Positions 22,145 to 31,856 of a stretch of DNA of 38,530 nt are shown here, piece after piece. The notes beneath the pieces were generated by a model. It was not told the DNA's origin and made no database searches. It was given only the letters and a program-made list of their open reading frames with translations. Within the stretch, counting starts at the first letter, position 1. Each line of letters starts with the position of its first letter. Origin of the DNA: Zygnema cylindricum (Eukaryota > Streptophyta > Zygnematophyceae > Zygnematales > Zygnemataceae); assembly GCA_037447655.1 (NCBI GenBank), contig JBBHKE010001093.1, positions 165,563 to 204,092 on the forward strand, in the 5' to 3' direction. The position numbers and the translations under genes are program-made.

Positions 22145-23190
22145 ACGAGTCAATGGGAGAAGGAGAAAGGGAAGGAGAAACTGCATAACTTTGATTGTAG
22201 GGAAGAGGAAATGAGAGAGGAAGAGGGGGAGAGAGAGTTAGAGAGTAAGATAGATTGAACGGGAGAGGGAGAGGGAGAGGGAGAGGATGAGAGAGAGGGA
22301 GAGAAAGCAGCCTGACAAGGTAAGGGAGAGGGAGAGGAAAAAGGTGAGTGCAGCAGATTGAGTGGGTGAGAGAGAGGGAGAGGGAAAAGGAGAGAGAAAG
22401 GGAGAGGGAGAGGTAGCAACAGATCAAGAGATTGGGAGAGGGAGAGGGAGAGGGGGAGGGAGAGAGTGTGGCAGATCAAGAGGGTGAGATGGAAAGGGAG
22501 AGGGAAAGGGAGAGGAAAAGATACTGGCAGATGGAGAGGGTGAGGGAGAGGGAGAAATGGGGCTGATCGAGAGGGTGAGGGAGAGGAAGATTTTGAGGTA
22601 AAGGGAGAGAGTGCGGCAGATTGAAAGGGTGAGAAAGTGAGGGAGAGGGAAAGGGAGAGGGAAACGGAGAGGAAAAGAAGAGGAAGAGAGAGCGGCAGGT
22701 CGAGGGAATGGGATGAGGGAGAGAGAGATGGAAAAGGAGAGGGAAACGGAGAGGGAGAGATATCGACAGAGGGAGAGGGAGAGGGAGAAATATCGAGAGA
22801 TTGAGAGGGTGAAAGAGAGGGAGAGTTTGAGGAAAAGGGAGAGAGTGTGGCGGATTGAGAGGGTAAGAGAAAGAGAAGGAGAAGGAAAAGGAGAGGGATA
22901 GGGAGAGGGAAAGAGGGACGGGGAGGTAGGGGCAGATCGAGGGAGTGGGGGAGAGGCAGAGGGAGAGGGGGAAAGAGAGAGTGTGGCAGATTGGAGGGCG
23001 AGATAGAGAGGTAGAGGGAGAGGGAGAGGGAGAGGTAGGAGGCAACTAAAAAGGGTGGACGGGAAGTGAGGAAGTTGAGAGGGAGGGAAAGGAGAGGAAC
23101 AAGGGGTAAGGAGAGGGAGAAAGAAAGGGGGATAAAGGTAGATTGTGAGGGAGAGAGAGAGGTAGAGGGAGAGGCCAACAAGGAGAGGGA
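22145..23190. repeat. Purine-rich degenerate minisatellite, about 1 kb
   Basis: Almost pure A/G on the plus strand, built on GGGAGA. A phrase of the type GGCAGATYGAGAGGGTGAG recurs at about 22349, 22409, 22470, 22527, 22561, 22615, 22694, 22850, 22933 and 22985, so the array has a loose period of about 55-80 bp. The 348-residue minus-strand frame (Ser/Leu/Pro repeats) follows from stop-poor pyrimidine sequence; I do not call it a gene. Confidence 0.88.
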
Positions 23191-23254
23191 GCACATTTTA
23201 AAAAACCCTCAAAATGGAAAGTGTGCATTTATGTACAGTTTGACATCGACCATA

Positions 23255-23420
23255 CACCACACTAATTATATATCAATGCACTCTCGGACTTCACGCTAAT
23301 TTGTATGGTACTTTAATTGACATCAAGAAAAATTTAAAATCATGTATCCTATTTTAGGAAAAAAATCAAAATCTGAAGAACACAAATTAGAGTTATATAC
23401 ACTAATAACGATTCGCGGTG
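23255..23420. mobile_element. Possible MITE copy 4, 166 bp
   Basis: The right end CACTAATAACGATTCGCGGTG followed by TA matches the family end well. The left end CACCACACTAATTATAT, preceded by TA, matches only partly. The left boundary is uncertain. Confidence 0.45.
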
Positions 23421-23424
23421 TACC

Positions 23425-24140
23425 TTTTCACGCTTTACCAACCGTACAGTATTATCCACGCGCTGATCGATATCGGCGCGATTGGTGCTTGCCGTTGTCG
23501 GCGCATGGCGACTTCGAGCATCCGTGCGTGCAAACGACCACCTCGAAGCCCTTGGCACTTGACGTCATCCACATCACTTTCACGCGTGTGAACCCTTCGT
23601 ACATGTGACGACAGCTCCTACCGTAGAGTCGTTATTGTCGGGTGAAAGGCCATTCATTTGTTTGGATAGTTTTTGATTTGAAAAGGAAGACCATTACTCT
23701 TTCCCGTATTACATTTGATTTCCCGCTAAATCGCGGCAGTACAGTATATTGTAAGCTTCAAAAGTGCGGGCAAAACTGTCACGTAGATGTCGCGCGTGTT
23801 ATATTGATTTTGTTAATTACGTGACGTCATCTATGTTTAACGGAAATGTACATGTGCGGATACGATCCATTGTTTAACAGACACTAGTAAATAAACACCC
23901 ATTACAAGGGCATGAACCGTGTCCTGTTTTATCATGTCCTTTTATCATGCCCGTTACACGTGTATGGACCGTGTCCGGTTTATCAAAACATCTTAGTACT
24001 ATTGTACTATTCAAGTCGTCCGTACGGAATTTTGTAAACGCGACCCAAATCAACATAACGATTAACGGAAATTCGAGCAAATAATTTACGACACAAAATC
24101 GTACTTGTTGAAAAGGATGGCAAGCTTTTGAACTGCTAGC
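23425..24140. other. No recognised gene, CpG-rich
   Basis: Rich in CGCG, CGTAC and ACGTCA words. Partial repeats of ATGRACCGTGTCC occur around 23910 and 23970. No exon was recognised. Confidence 0.4.
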
Positions 24141-24141
24141 A

Positions 24142-24440
24142 TTGTGTAATCGGACGGTCACGAACGAACGATTGCCAGCATCCTATAATTGGACGGTCAC
24201 AAATGAACGATTGGCAGCTGAAAACTCTTTAGTGCATGTGGCGGCTTTGTCTTTATTCATTAACACGATCGAGAAACTAAGACTTGACGGTCAAGAACGA
24301 TTGTCGAGGGAGTGCTTTGAAAGTTACTCGTTTGCTGAAGCTAGCAGCGGGACAAAGCTACTCATTTGCTAACGTGGGCCGAGGGACAAAGTTACCCGTT
24401 TGGTGACGTCGACCTCCTTTGGTGACGTCAGCCTTGGGAC
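24142..24440. repeat. Degenerate minisatellite, about 38-39 bp period
   Basis: GGACGGTCACRAAYGAACGA occurs twice about 39 bp apart (about 24152, 24191). Further on, GGGACAAAGYTAC-CATTTGCT-like units recur every 38 bp or so (about 24350, 24388), ending in two TTTGGTGACGTC words. A small plus-strand frame here has no known domain. Confidence 0.6.
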
Positions 24441-24701
24441 ACGTCGTTTGGGGGTGCAGACGAACAGAAACTCGGCCAATTAAATATTTTTAAATGGACA
24501 ACCAAAGGTCTATAATTTGTATAAAGATGCACGGCGTACGGATCCCGTATTTCCGTCGGGATATCGACAATGATGTGACGCTTGTCTTTGTGGGCCGCAA
24601 TAGTCGTTGATGTTCATTTTTCCTTACATGTATTTTATTCTGGTCCAAATAAATAAGCACTAAAGAATGTTGGGACGTTGATGGGGTGGATGGAGATACA
24701 A

Positions 24702-24740
24702 AGATCTTGGAACAACCAGATGAGTGGAATGCAATTATAA
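24702..24740 (+). pseudogene. Broken LRR exon
   Basis: The sequence resembles the start of the intact LRR exons (L-G-N-N-Q-M-S-G) but is out of frame by one base and reaches a stop after about 12 codons. Flanking sequence on both sides (CTGGTCCAAAYAAATA, TTGATGGGGTGGATG) is duplicated around the intact exon at 24841, so this is a decayed copy of the same exon-intron module. Confidence 0.6.
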
Positions 24741-24840
24741 ACAATAATCCAGGTTTATTTTTTCTTAAGTGTATTTTTCTGGTCCAAACAAATATGCGTT
24801 AGAGGAGGAAAAGGTATTGATGGGGTGGATGTCGTTTCAG

Positions 24841-24912
24841 AGATCTATTTTACAATAAGCTGAATGGAAGCATTCCATCGAGCATCGGTAAAATGACGAA
24901 ACTTGAGAGATT
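24841..24912 (+). CDS. LRR protein, single-repeat exon (a)
   Basis: Exactly 72 nt, one 24-residue leucine-rich repeat: DLFYNKLNGSIPSSIGKM then TKLERL. N-x-L-x-G-x-I-P-x-x-I-G is the plant-specific LRR consensus found in receptor-like kinases and receptor-like proteins that sense peptides or other ligands outside the cell. The acceptor is tcgtttcag and the donor gtaag. Both flanking introns are phase 2, so the exon can be added or lost without changing frame. Signal peptide, membrane segment and kinase domain are not visible in the window. Confidence 0.82.
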
Positions 24913-24949
24913 GTAAGATTTAATTCTACACAAAGTGTAGTACAGGGGA

Positions 24950-25650
24950 GCGTAAAATGGAGATGGGGGGGGGGGGGGCGAGATTGAGGAGAAAGAAATA
25001 TATTTAGAGAGGGGAGTCTATGTGGGGTTGAGTGAGAAAGAGGAGAGGCGTAAGCAAGGGCAAGGGGGTGGGAGGGAGTGGGAGTGCAAGGGAGGAGAGG
25101 GGAGAGGACGGGAGAGAGGGGAAGCATGGGATGGGTGGAGAGGAGATGGGAAGGGAGCGAAGAAGAGGGGGCAACGGCGAGGGGTTGACGGATAAAAGGG
25201 GAGATAAAAAGAGGGAAGGAGACGGGTGGAGGGGGGGAGGAGACTGGTGACGGGGAGAGAGAAGGATGGGACGTAGGGTACGGGGCATGGGAGAGTGCAA
25301 TAGTGGTCGGGGAAGGGGGAGGAATGGGGAGTGGAGGGAGGGGGAAAATTAAAGTAGGGCGGGGAATGATGTAGGGTGGGGGGTGTTTGGGGATTGCGAG
25401 GTGGAGAAAGGGTGAATGTAGAGAGGGGCGATGGGGGAGACAGTGGGTGGAAGGGAAAGAATGGGAAGTAGAGAGGAGAGGAGGGAAGTCGGGAGCAAAA
25501 GATGGAAGTGGATGGGGTAAAAGAGTAAACGAGGGCACGACACATGGTGGTCGGGAGGGGGAGGGGGGGGGGGTTGGGAGGGGATGTGGTGAGAGTAAAA
25601 AAACGGATGACGGACTAAGGGAGAGAAAAATGGAGGGGGAAGACTAGAGG
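24950..25650. repeat. Purine-rich (GGGAGA-type) tract inside LRR intron
   Basis: About 700 bp of G/A-rich plus strand, including a run of 14 G (24965-24978) and G-rich clusters at about 25560. It lies in the intron between LRR exons a and b. The long Pro/Ser/Leu-rich minus-strand frame (24837-25538) is a by-product of composition. Confidence 0.85.
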
Positions 25651-26173
25651 AGTGATAAGAAGGGTGACATTTTGAATCTTTGTAAACAAAACGAGATGTT
25701 GGTTTGGATTTCCATACCTTGTGTAGTTTTTAAGACATTAGCAAAATTCAAAATATAGAAGGAATTTTTTTTCTTTATTCAATAAAGTTACAAAATATAA
25801 TAGTAAAAAGGTCAAAGCACCAAATAAAAAAGAATTGATTGAACGAGGTGTTTTGTTTCCATTTTTTTAAGAACACATGCATATATCGATTCAATGTTTC
25901 TATTTTCTAGCAAAATATAGAATTGAGATTTTCTAATAGCTTTTTTATCACAAAGTGAAAAATGCTCAAAATGTCGTACAAAAAGTGAATGGAATTTCAA
26001 TAACACAAAATAAAATTTAAAAGAATTGCGTAAACTCACCGAACACAGTTCATACTCATTTCTTCTTAATATTATTATATTCCGGTACAAATAAACAACA
26101 TTTATTCAGAGGGTGGGCGAGTTGATGGAGTTGATGGCGTTACACTGATAAATCTCGCAACCGATTGTCACAG

Positions 26174-26245
26174 AGCTTTAAACTACAACCAATTGAGTGG
26201 AAGCATTCCATCGTCCATCGGTCAACTAAAAAACCTCGCAACCTT
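26174..26245 (+). CDS. LRR protein, single-repeat exon (b)
   Basis: 72 nt coding ALNYNQLSGSIPSSIGQL then KNLAT, one plant-type LRR. The acceptor is ttgtcacag and the donor gtaagacaaaat; phase 2 at both ends. Its 5' flank (GTACAAATAAACAAC and GAGTTGATGG words) resembles that of exon a, and its 3' intron start matches that of exon c. This is the best-preserved repeat. Confidence 0.85.
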
Positions 26246-26646
26246 GTAAGACAAAATCCAACACAAAGCGAAATGCTATATTTAAAATAAGATAGAATTT
26301 GGTCCAAAATTGTGTTTAATAGGGATAATTGTGTTAGCTCATTTTTTATGTTTATTAATTTTTTATTTTAGAAGTTACCAATTGCTACAATTTTTGTCAT
26401 GTTTACTACAAAAAATGTTAGCATAATGCTCAACTTTCAAAAAGCTTTTTAGAATACTAAATTATTTAACTCCATGTACGGGAGAAAGGCAAAGAGGGGA
26501 AGTTAAAGGCGGACGGGAGACCGTCACTTCCATTACAACAATTAATGTGGTTGGGGAGCTTAAACTCATTCCCTTTCCCACCTTCCCCTGCCTCTCTCAC
26601 ATGGTAGCTAACTTCACCCCTCTTTATGGGCTGGACGGCATTGCAG

Positions 26647-26719
26647 ATACGTAAAATAACAACCAATTGAGTGGAAGCATTCCAAATTTCATCGGTCAAA
26701 TAAGAACTCTCTACACCTT
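26647..26719 (+). pseudogene. LRR protein, single-repeat exon (c), 1-base frameshift
   Basis: Codes NNQLSGSIPNFIGQI then RTLYTL, but spans 73 nt between the acceptor (cattgcag) and donor (gtaagacaaaat). The extra base lies in the AAAA run at about 26653-26656 and puts a stop upstream in the repeat's own frame. Either the gene is inactivated or the run was miscalled. The intron before it (26246-26646) is a duplicate of the intron after it (26720-27085). Confidence 0.75.
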
Positions 26720-27085
26720 GTAAGACAAAATCCTACACAACTAAATGCTATTTCTAAAATGAGATAAAATTTTCTCTCAAATGGTGGTGAATGATAACAA
26801 ATGTGTTAGCTCAACTTTGATGTTTTTAAGTTTCTAGTTGTTATGATTTCTATCATGATTACAACAAAAACTCTTAGCATAAAAGCTTTTTTAAAAAAAA
26901 ACAATATAACTCCATGCACGAGGGAAGAGGAAAGGGAGGGGAAGGTGAAGGTGGAGGAAAGACGGACGTTCATGTTAGAATAATATGTGGTTTGGGAGCT
27001 TAATACCAGAATCCATCCGCTTCCCCACATCCCCCAAATGGAAGCTTACCCTCATCCCTCATTGATGGGTTGGATGACGTCAAAG

Positions 27086-27157
27086 TTTGTTAAAGAAAAA
27101 CCAGTTCAGTGGAAACATGCCATCGTCCATCGCTCAACTTCCGCGCCTTTGGAATTT
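27086..27157 (+). CDS. LRR protein, single-repeat exon (d)
   Basis: 72 nt coding LLKKNQFSGNMPSSIAQL then PRLWN, one plant-type LRR. The donor gtaag is good; the acceptor (gacgtcaaag) lacks a pyrimidine tract and is weaker. Phase 2 at both ends. No further LRR exon and no kinase domain was found downstream to the window end, so the rest of the gene is missing, very distant or lost. Confidence 0.72.
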
Positions 27158-27159
27158 GT

Positions 27160-28180
27160 AAGAATGAATCAAATTTAACAACACAACAATATAGAAAAAA
27201 TATATAACAAACAAAGTTAATAGCAAAAAATTATAAACATCGTGGGGATGGGGGGTGTGCTCACCTCTCTCTTTTCCATTCACATTTGATGACTTAACTC
27301 TCCTCTCAATTGCCATTTGTTGATCCCATTCGACCGGCGTTTAAACAAAGAGCGGGTGAAAGAAATAGATAGATAGAGAGCGTTTGTAAAAACGGATGAA
27401 TATTCACGGAAAAGGAGAGAAAGAATGCCATTAAGAAAGGACAACACGGTGATGGTTATAAATGGAAAGAGGGAGAGAGAGAGTCGTGATTAGAAGGGAG
27501 GCGTAGGTGATAAGAGGGGGGTGCGGGATGGTTAGAAGTGGTTCGAGAGAGTGTGTTGGTTGAGATAGGGATAGAGTTTTAATAGGGAGAGGAAATTTTG
27601 GGAAAGGATCAAAGGAAAAGTAGCCCAAAATGAGTGTAAGTCATAGAGGAAGAAAAATTACTGGCAATAAGAGGGAGAGAGTGTGAAAGTAGTAGTAAAA
27701 AGGGAGGGTAAGACTTGCCGCAAGAGAAAACGGGGAGGGTAAAGAGTGAGAATGAGATGGATTTGAGACTCGATCCAAAAAACAAAAGATGGGAGGAGAG
27801 GGTGACGGTTAGAGGGGTTTGAGGAAATGATGGCGGAAAATGTAGTTGTTGCTGTGAGGAGGGGGGAGAGGGTTGCTGTTAGAGGGTAGAGAGAAAGAGG
27901 GGGATTGAGAGAAGCTAGTCTTTATAAGGGAGCCAGAACAATTACGGTCAATGGAGGAAAGAGTTGTTCGAAAGGGGAGGAGGACAAAAAATGAAGGATA
28001 TAGTTGCCAAAAGAAGGTTGAAAGTTCATACCTGCCTCTCTTCTCCTCCCACCTTTAAATATAAGTTCTCTAATTATTTTTGTTGGGCCTATTTTTATTC
28101 AAGGCGGAATGCGAAGAGACTGGAGTAAGTAATAGAGGGAAGAAAAAAGTAATGAAAGGGAAGGAAAGGAAGGGGAGAAA
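27160..28180. other. No recognised gene; purine-rich sequence
   Basis: After the last LRR exon the plus strand becomes purine-rich (27360-28170) with GAGAGGG words, ending just before copia copy B. No exon was recognised. Confidence 0.5.
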
Positions 28181-28186
28181 AAAACC

Positions 28187-29320
28187 ATGAATGATTGGAT
28201 CCACCTCAAGGAGAATTTACTCGCGAGGGAAAGTAACACTTCCGAATTTATTGTGAATTATGTGAAGGTAGCAGAGAGCAATCACGTCAGCTGTTTAAAG
28301 GGCTCATTAGACTCGGGAGCCTTGAATGTGGCTGCTCTAGAATCACAGGTTTCCATTATTTTCGCGGAAGAACAGGTAGAAAAAGAGGAGATATGGGAAG
28401 TCTTATAAAATGGCATGATAAGGGCGGAAAAATGAGATAGCGGCCCGTTGAAAATGATTTTAGCAACGTTTTCCGTTTTTGTTTCAATAGTCTCTGCAAT
28501 ATTTTGGCCTTTTTTCCAAAAAAGGACAAAGAATGTTTTGATTACGGAAATTTAGTGCACATAAGTTATAAATGCTATTATAAATTTAATGGCGGAGGAG
28601 AAAGAGGCGGTTGAGGTTTTAGTGGTCGCGGTTGCGGATGTGACGGAGGTCGTGGTCATGGACGCTATGGTCACCATTGTGGTGGCCATGAAAATTTCTT
28701 GGTCTTCGGAAATTTCGAAGGAGGCGAAGGAGGATAGACGTTCACTTGTGTTGACCTCCCTATCAATTCACTAAGTGAGCCGAATGACACACGCAAAAAG
28801 TAATGGATCGTTAACATTGGTGTTATTCACTTTTTTACAACATGTGACCACTTACCGTACCGAAAAAATTACGATCGCAAGTGGACAAACTATTGCGGTC
28901 GAAATTGACAATACCGTTGGATTAAATATACCCACGTGGGAGCGTCAAAGAAACGAATTTATTTTGGAGGCGCGTTTATTGAACGTCCTTTGCATACAGG
29001 AAACATTCAATGAATCTACTTCCTGTTTCTCAAATTATGCTCACCGGTGTGACCGTTATCTTTTTAGACGATTCGAAGATCCAATATATTGAGCGAACGA
29101 CAAATTAATCAGCGAAGTAAATTCCCCGATTCATTGTACAACGCACTTTTACGGAGGAAACCTAAGAAGAATGCTCCATCTACGGGCATTCTAAATAAAA
29201 TTTCGGAATTAAAGAGAGAGTTGACGTTATGGCAACATTAGATGTGTCGTACATCTCAAGGTAATTTTTGGAAGATGATAATAACGACATGCTTCAAGGG
29301 ATTAGATCTTGTTAGATGCA
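28187..29320 (+). mobile_element. Ty1/copia element B, decayed: gag to pre-integrase
   Basis: Opens with a gag segment (28187-28408) reading NDWIHLKENLLARESNTSEF. Next is a damaged zinc knuckle at 28534-28575, CFDYGNLVHISYKC, where the second Cys of CCHC is Tyr. A Gly/Arg/His-rich stretch follows, then the protease flank at about 28920-29010 (LNIPTWERQRNEFILEARLL). The protease active-site stretch is not recognisable. The tail (to 29320) matches the pre-integrase part of copies A and C. It is the same family as A and C, inverted relative to them, and starts later in gag than they do. Confidence 0.78.
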
Positions 29321-29683
29321 ATGGTCGATCTTGAATTTCAAGTTACGGGCCCCCACACTAACATTGAGAAGTTCGAAGGCACAAATTACGAAGTCTTAAA
29401 ATATCGGACTAAAGCAACCTTTGAGGAGAGAGAGATGTCGGACTAAAGCAACCCTTGAGGAGAGAGACTGTTTGGGTATCGTCACTTGAACAGAGTTGCG
29501 TCTTGCTCCTGCAAAAGAAATAACATAAAGGAGGATGAGAAAAAAGTAATGTCAGAATGGGATACGAAAGAGATCAAAGCCAAAAACACTCTGTTAAGAG
29601 GTCTAGACGATAACCAACGTCGCAATGTCACTTGCAGTAAGACTTATGTAGAAATTAGAGAGTCTTGCATATTTTTATGGTAA
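29321..29683 (+). pseudogene. Second-type Ty1/copia gag remnant
   Basis: From ATG at 29321: MVDLEFQVTGPHTNIEKFEG then TNYEVLKYRTKATFEER, the K-F-x-G-x-N-[YF]-x-x-W-K opening of copia gag, with Leu in place of Trp. A 34-bp tandem duplication follows (29404 and 29438). A later frame (29486-29683) gives EWDTKEIKAKNTLLRGLDDN, the W-x-x-x-D-x-K-A...L-x-D gag block. The pieces are in different frames, so it is dead. The sequence differs from family A/B/C. Confidence 0.7.
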
Positions 29684-29929
29684 GTTGAATGAGAAAACTT
29701 GAAAAGATGAAATTTGTAAAGCATGGCAAAAAAAATTGAATCTGTGATATTGTCGTTCGCACTAAACCGTTTGAACAACTATGATTTTAAGATATCCTTG
29801 CTCGAACTTTACATTAAAGTACGGTGTCGAGGTAACATTTGGTTACCGTACGGCATAAAAGTACGAAACCCTAGAGCGGCGAGATAGTGTCACCATTCGC
29901 ACGAATGGGCGACCGAATCTGCGTCTGTA

Positions 29930-30138
29930 CCGCGTACCACTATTAGTGTGGATAACATTTCCTCTACTAAAAACATATTTTCTCCGTACACACTTATCTG
30001 GTTTTCACATGGGGACCGCCAATCGGAAAGTGAGATTCTTGCCTTTCGATTGCAACCTTCAAATTCATAATCCGATAAGAGTGTACGGAGAAAAAATATT
30101 TTAAGTGGAAAAAAAAACACTAGCAGCGATGCAAGATG
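29930..30138. mobile_element. MITE copy 6, diverged relative of copy 1
   Basis: The interior aligns with 2966-3181: CACTAAAAACAT-like start, GGGGACCGCCAATCGGAAAG, TTGCCTTTCGATTGCAACC, TCCGATAAGAGTGTACGGAG and TTTTAAGTGG. TA flanks both ends. The terminal repeats are eroded, so it is an older insertion. Confidence 0.75.
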
Positions 30139-30197
30139 TACTTTTCGAAACTCCGCGATGGCCGGCGACTGTGGGCAGAAATGCTTTCCGAGATCTC

Positions 30198-30238
30198 TCC
30201 CTCCCCCTCCCCCTCCCCCTCCCCCTATCCTCCCCCTA
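30198..30238. repeat. (CCCCCT)n tract
   Basis: Five CCCCCT-like units on the plus strand, so the minus strand has at least four runs of five G, a strong G-quadruplex-type sequence. Confidence 0.85.
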
Positions 30239-30577
30239 GTTGACAACTACATGGAAGCCGTTAAGACTTTTCACATATGTGACTATTGTCGTACGGGCGA
30301 AACATAATGTTTGTATAGTTCGAACTGTACGTCGTTTTTCGATCTGCGTTTGTATCTGTACTATCCATTCCTTCGAACTATAAAGAAAAGGATTCTTGCC
30401 AGAGTTCCGCATGTTCAATAATAGTGTTACGCACTATTATTTTTTTAGTACTTCAACGCAAATAATTATTTTTATTTTCAGGACTTTTGGGCAAAAATTG
30501 TTAAATTCTGATTAAATGGCAATGTTTTGGGTAAAGCTAATTAAGACTTCATAAAAATAAAAGCTAAAATTATGGGT

Positions 30578-31243
30578 AACCTTTGCGAAAAATTGGATTG
30601 AAATTGCGGAATTTGGGGGAAAAGTTATAAAATTGTGGGCGAAATTGGTAACTATCCGAATAGTTTTTAAATTTTGGGTGAAGTTTACAAAAAATTGGAT
30701 GAATTAATTATTTTGTGTAATTTCTTTGATTTAAAAAAATGGTTTCAGGAACACTTCTCCCGAGAAAGCTTCTCGATGATAAAATATAAAAAAAAATAAT
30801 AAATAAAGAAATTTTAATTTGGGAGGCGCGCATCGTCCAAAGTTAGACATCCTATTATTGCGACCGTGGGGTAGAATCCACATGACACCGTCAATAGTGT
30901 GGATTCGCACCGTTTTCGGATTCCCTTGGTAGCTTTTTTTCTTTCTTTTAGTGCCCTGCCAGTTTAGTAAAATGAACCATCATTAGTGTGGATTTTCACA
31001 GATTTCTCGTTTTCCTTTTTTACGTTTTATTACAACTTTTCGTGCAGTTCAGTCTGACCGAACAAAACGTTTTTTTGTGAGTTCAGCTCACAACAATAAG
31101 TGTGAATTGCACACTGCTTGTTATATTATTTGTACGGTAAATAACTATTATCACTATTTGGGTTTCCTTTGAGGGAATTTTTGACTTTTCTCTTCTTAAG
31201 GCGAGTTATTCACCTCACCAAAAATAGTGTGGATGACAAGTTT
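30578..31243 (+). mobile_element. Repeat family R, copy R1
   Basis: Aligns with 34833-35245 (R2, same orientation) and with 38208-37560 (R2', opposite). Shared landmarks are GGAGGCGCGCATCGTCCAAA, TCCACATGACAC, CAATAGTGTGGATTCGCACC, AGTGCCCTGCCAGTTTAGTA and GGCGAGTTATTCACCTCACC. It stops at GACAAGTTT (31243), where R2 continues into its pyrimidine tract, so R1 is truncated. Confidence 0.85.
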
Positions 31244-31855
31244 CTTATTATGATCGATCCTGATCGATCGATCTCCTAATCCCCGCAAAGATCTGATCGG
31301 ATTCGATTCTCCGACCAATTTGATTTTTTTGGCGCCCTCGAACCTCCCGATGCGCCTGGAAACGGATCGCTTTTTTTTTTGGAAACGAGGAGCCGGCTCT
31401 CCTTTTCTTTATTTCGATTTTTATTTTAATTTTTACATTTGCTTTTTCCACCACTTCGACCACGAAGATGACGCGACATCTCCGCCTTTCCTTCCTCTTC
31501 CTTTATTCCCCTTGATCATTTTGTTTTGATTCTATTTTGCTTTCTCGATCCGCCCTGACCCAACCCATTTGAGACTTTTATGATTTTGGTGAGAGTTTAT
31601 AATCCAGGGGGAAAATTGATTGACGACCCGGAGCTCGAATAATTGCCAAACGCTGATTCCCGGATGAGATCGACTCCACTTATTACTATTTCTCGCAAAG
31701 CCCACCACATATTCTGATATAGTGACATCTTTTTGCGGTAGTAACGCTCTTAGTCTGTACTGGCTCTAATGAATGGACAAAAGAAAATGGTTGTTCATGA
31801 TTTAGAAATCGTACGTTCCGGTTGGCTTTCAGAGATCTTTTTAGTGCTTCTTTCA
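31244..31855. other. No recognised gene; GATC-rich start
   Basis: Opens with clustered GATCGATC words (31252-31275), then T-rich sequence. A 69-residue frame (31320-31529) shows no known domain. It lies between R1 and copia copy C. Confidence 0.4.
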
Positions 31856-31856
31856 A

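Noticed and set aside
22150-23196. 348-residue Ser/Leu/Pro-rich frame on the minus strand
   Set aside because: The strand is almost pure pyrimidine, which lacks stop codons; other frames are open too, and no domain or start context supports a gene.
24837-25545. Proline/serine-rich frames on the minus strand
   Set aside because: Composition artefact of the purine tract inside the LRR intron; they overlap a real LRR exon on the other strand.
31320-31529. 69-residue plus-strand frame rich in Phe/Leu/Pro
   Set aside because: No recognisable domain and low complexity; flanked by repeats.
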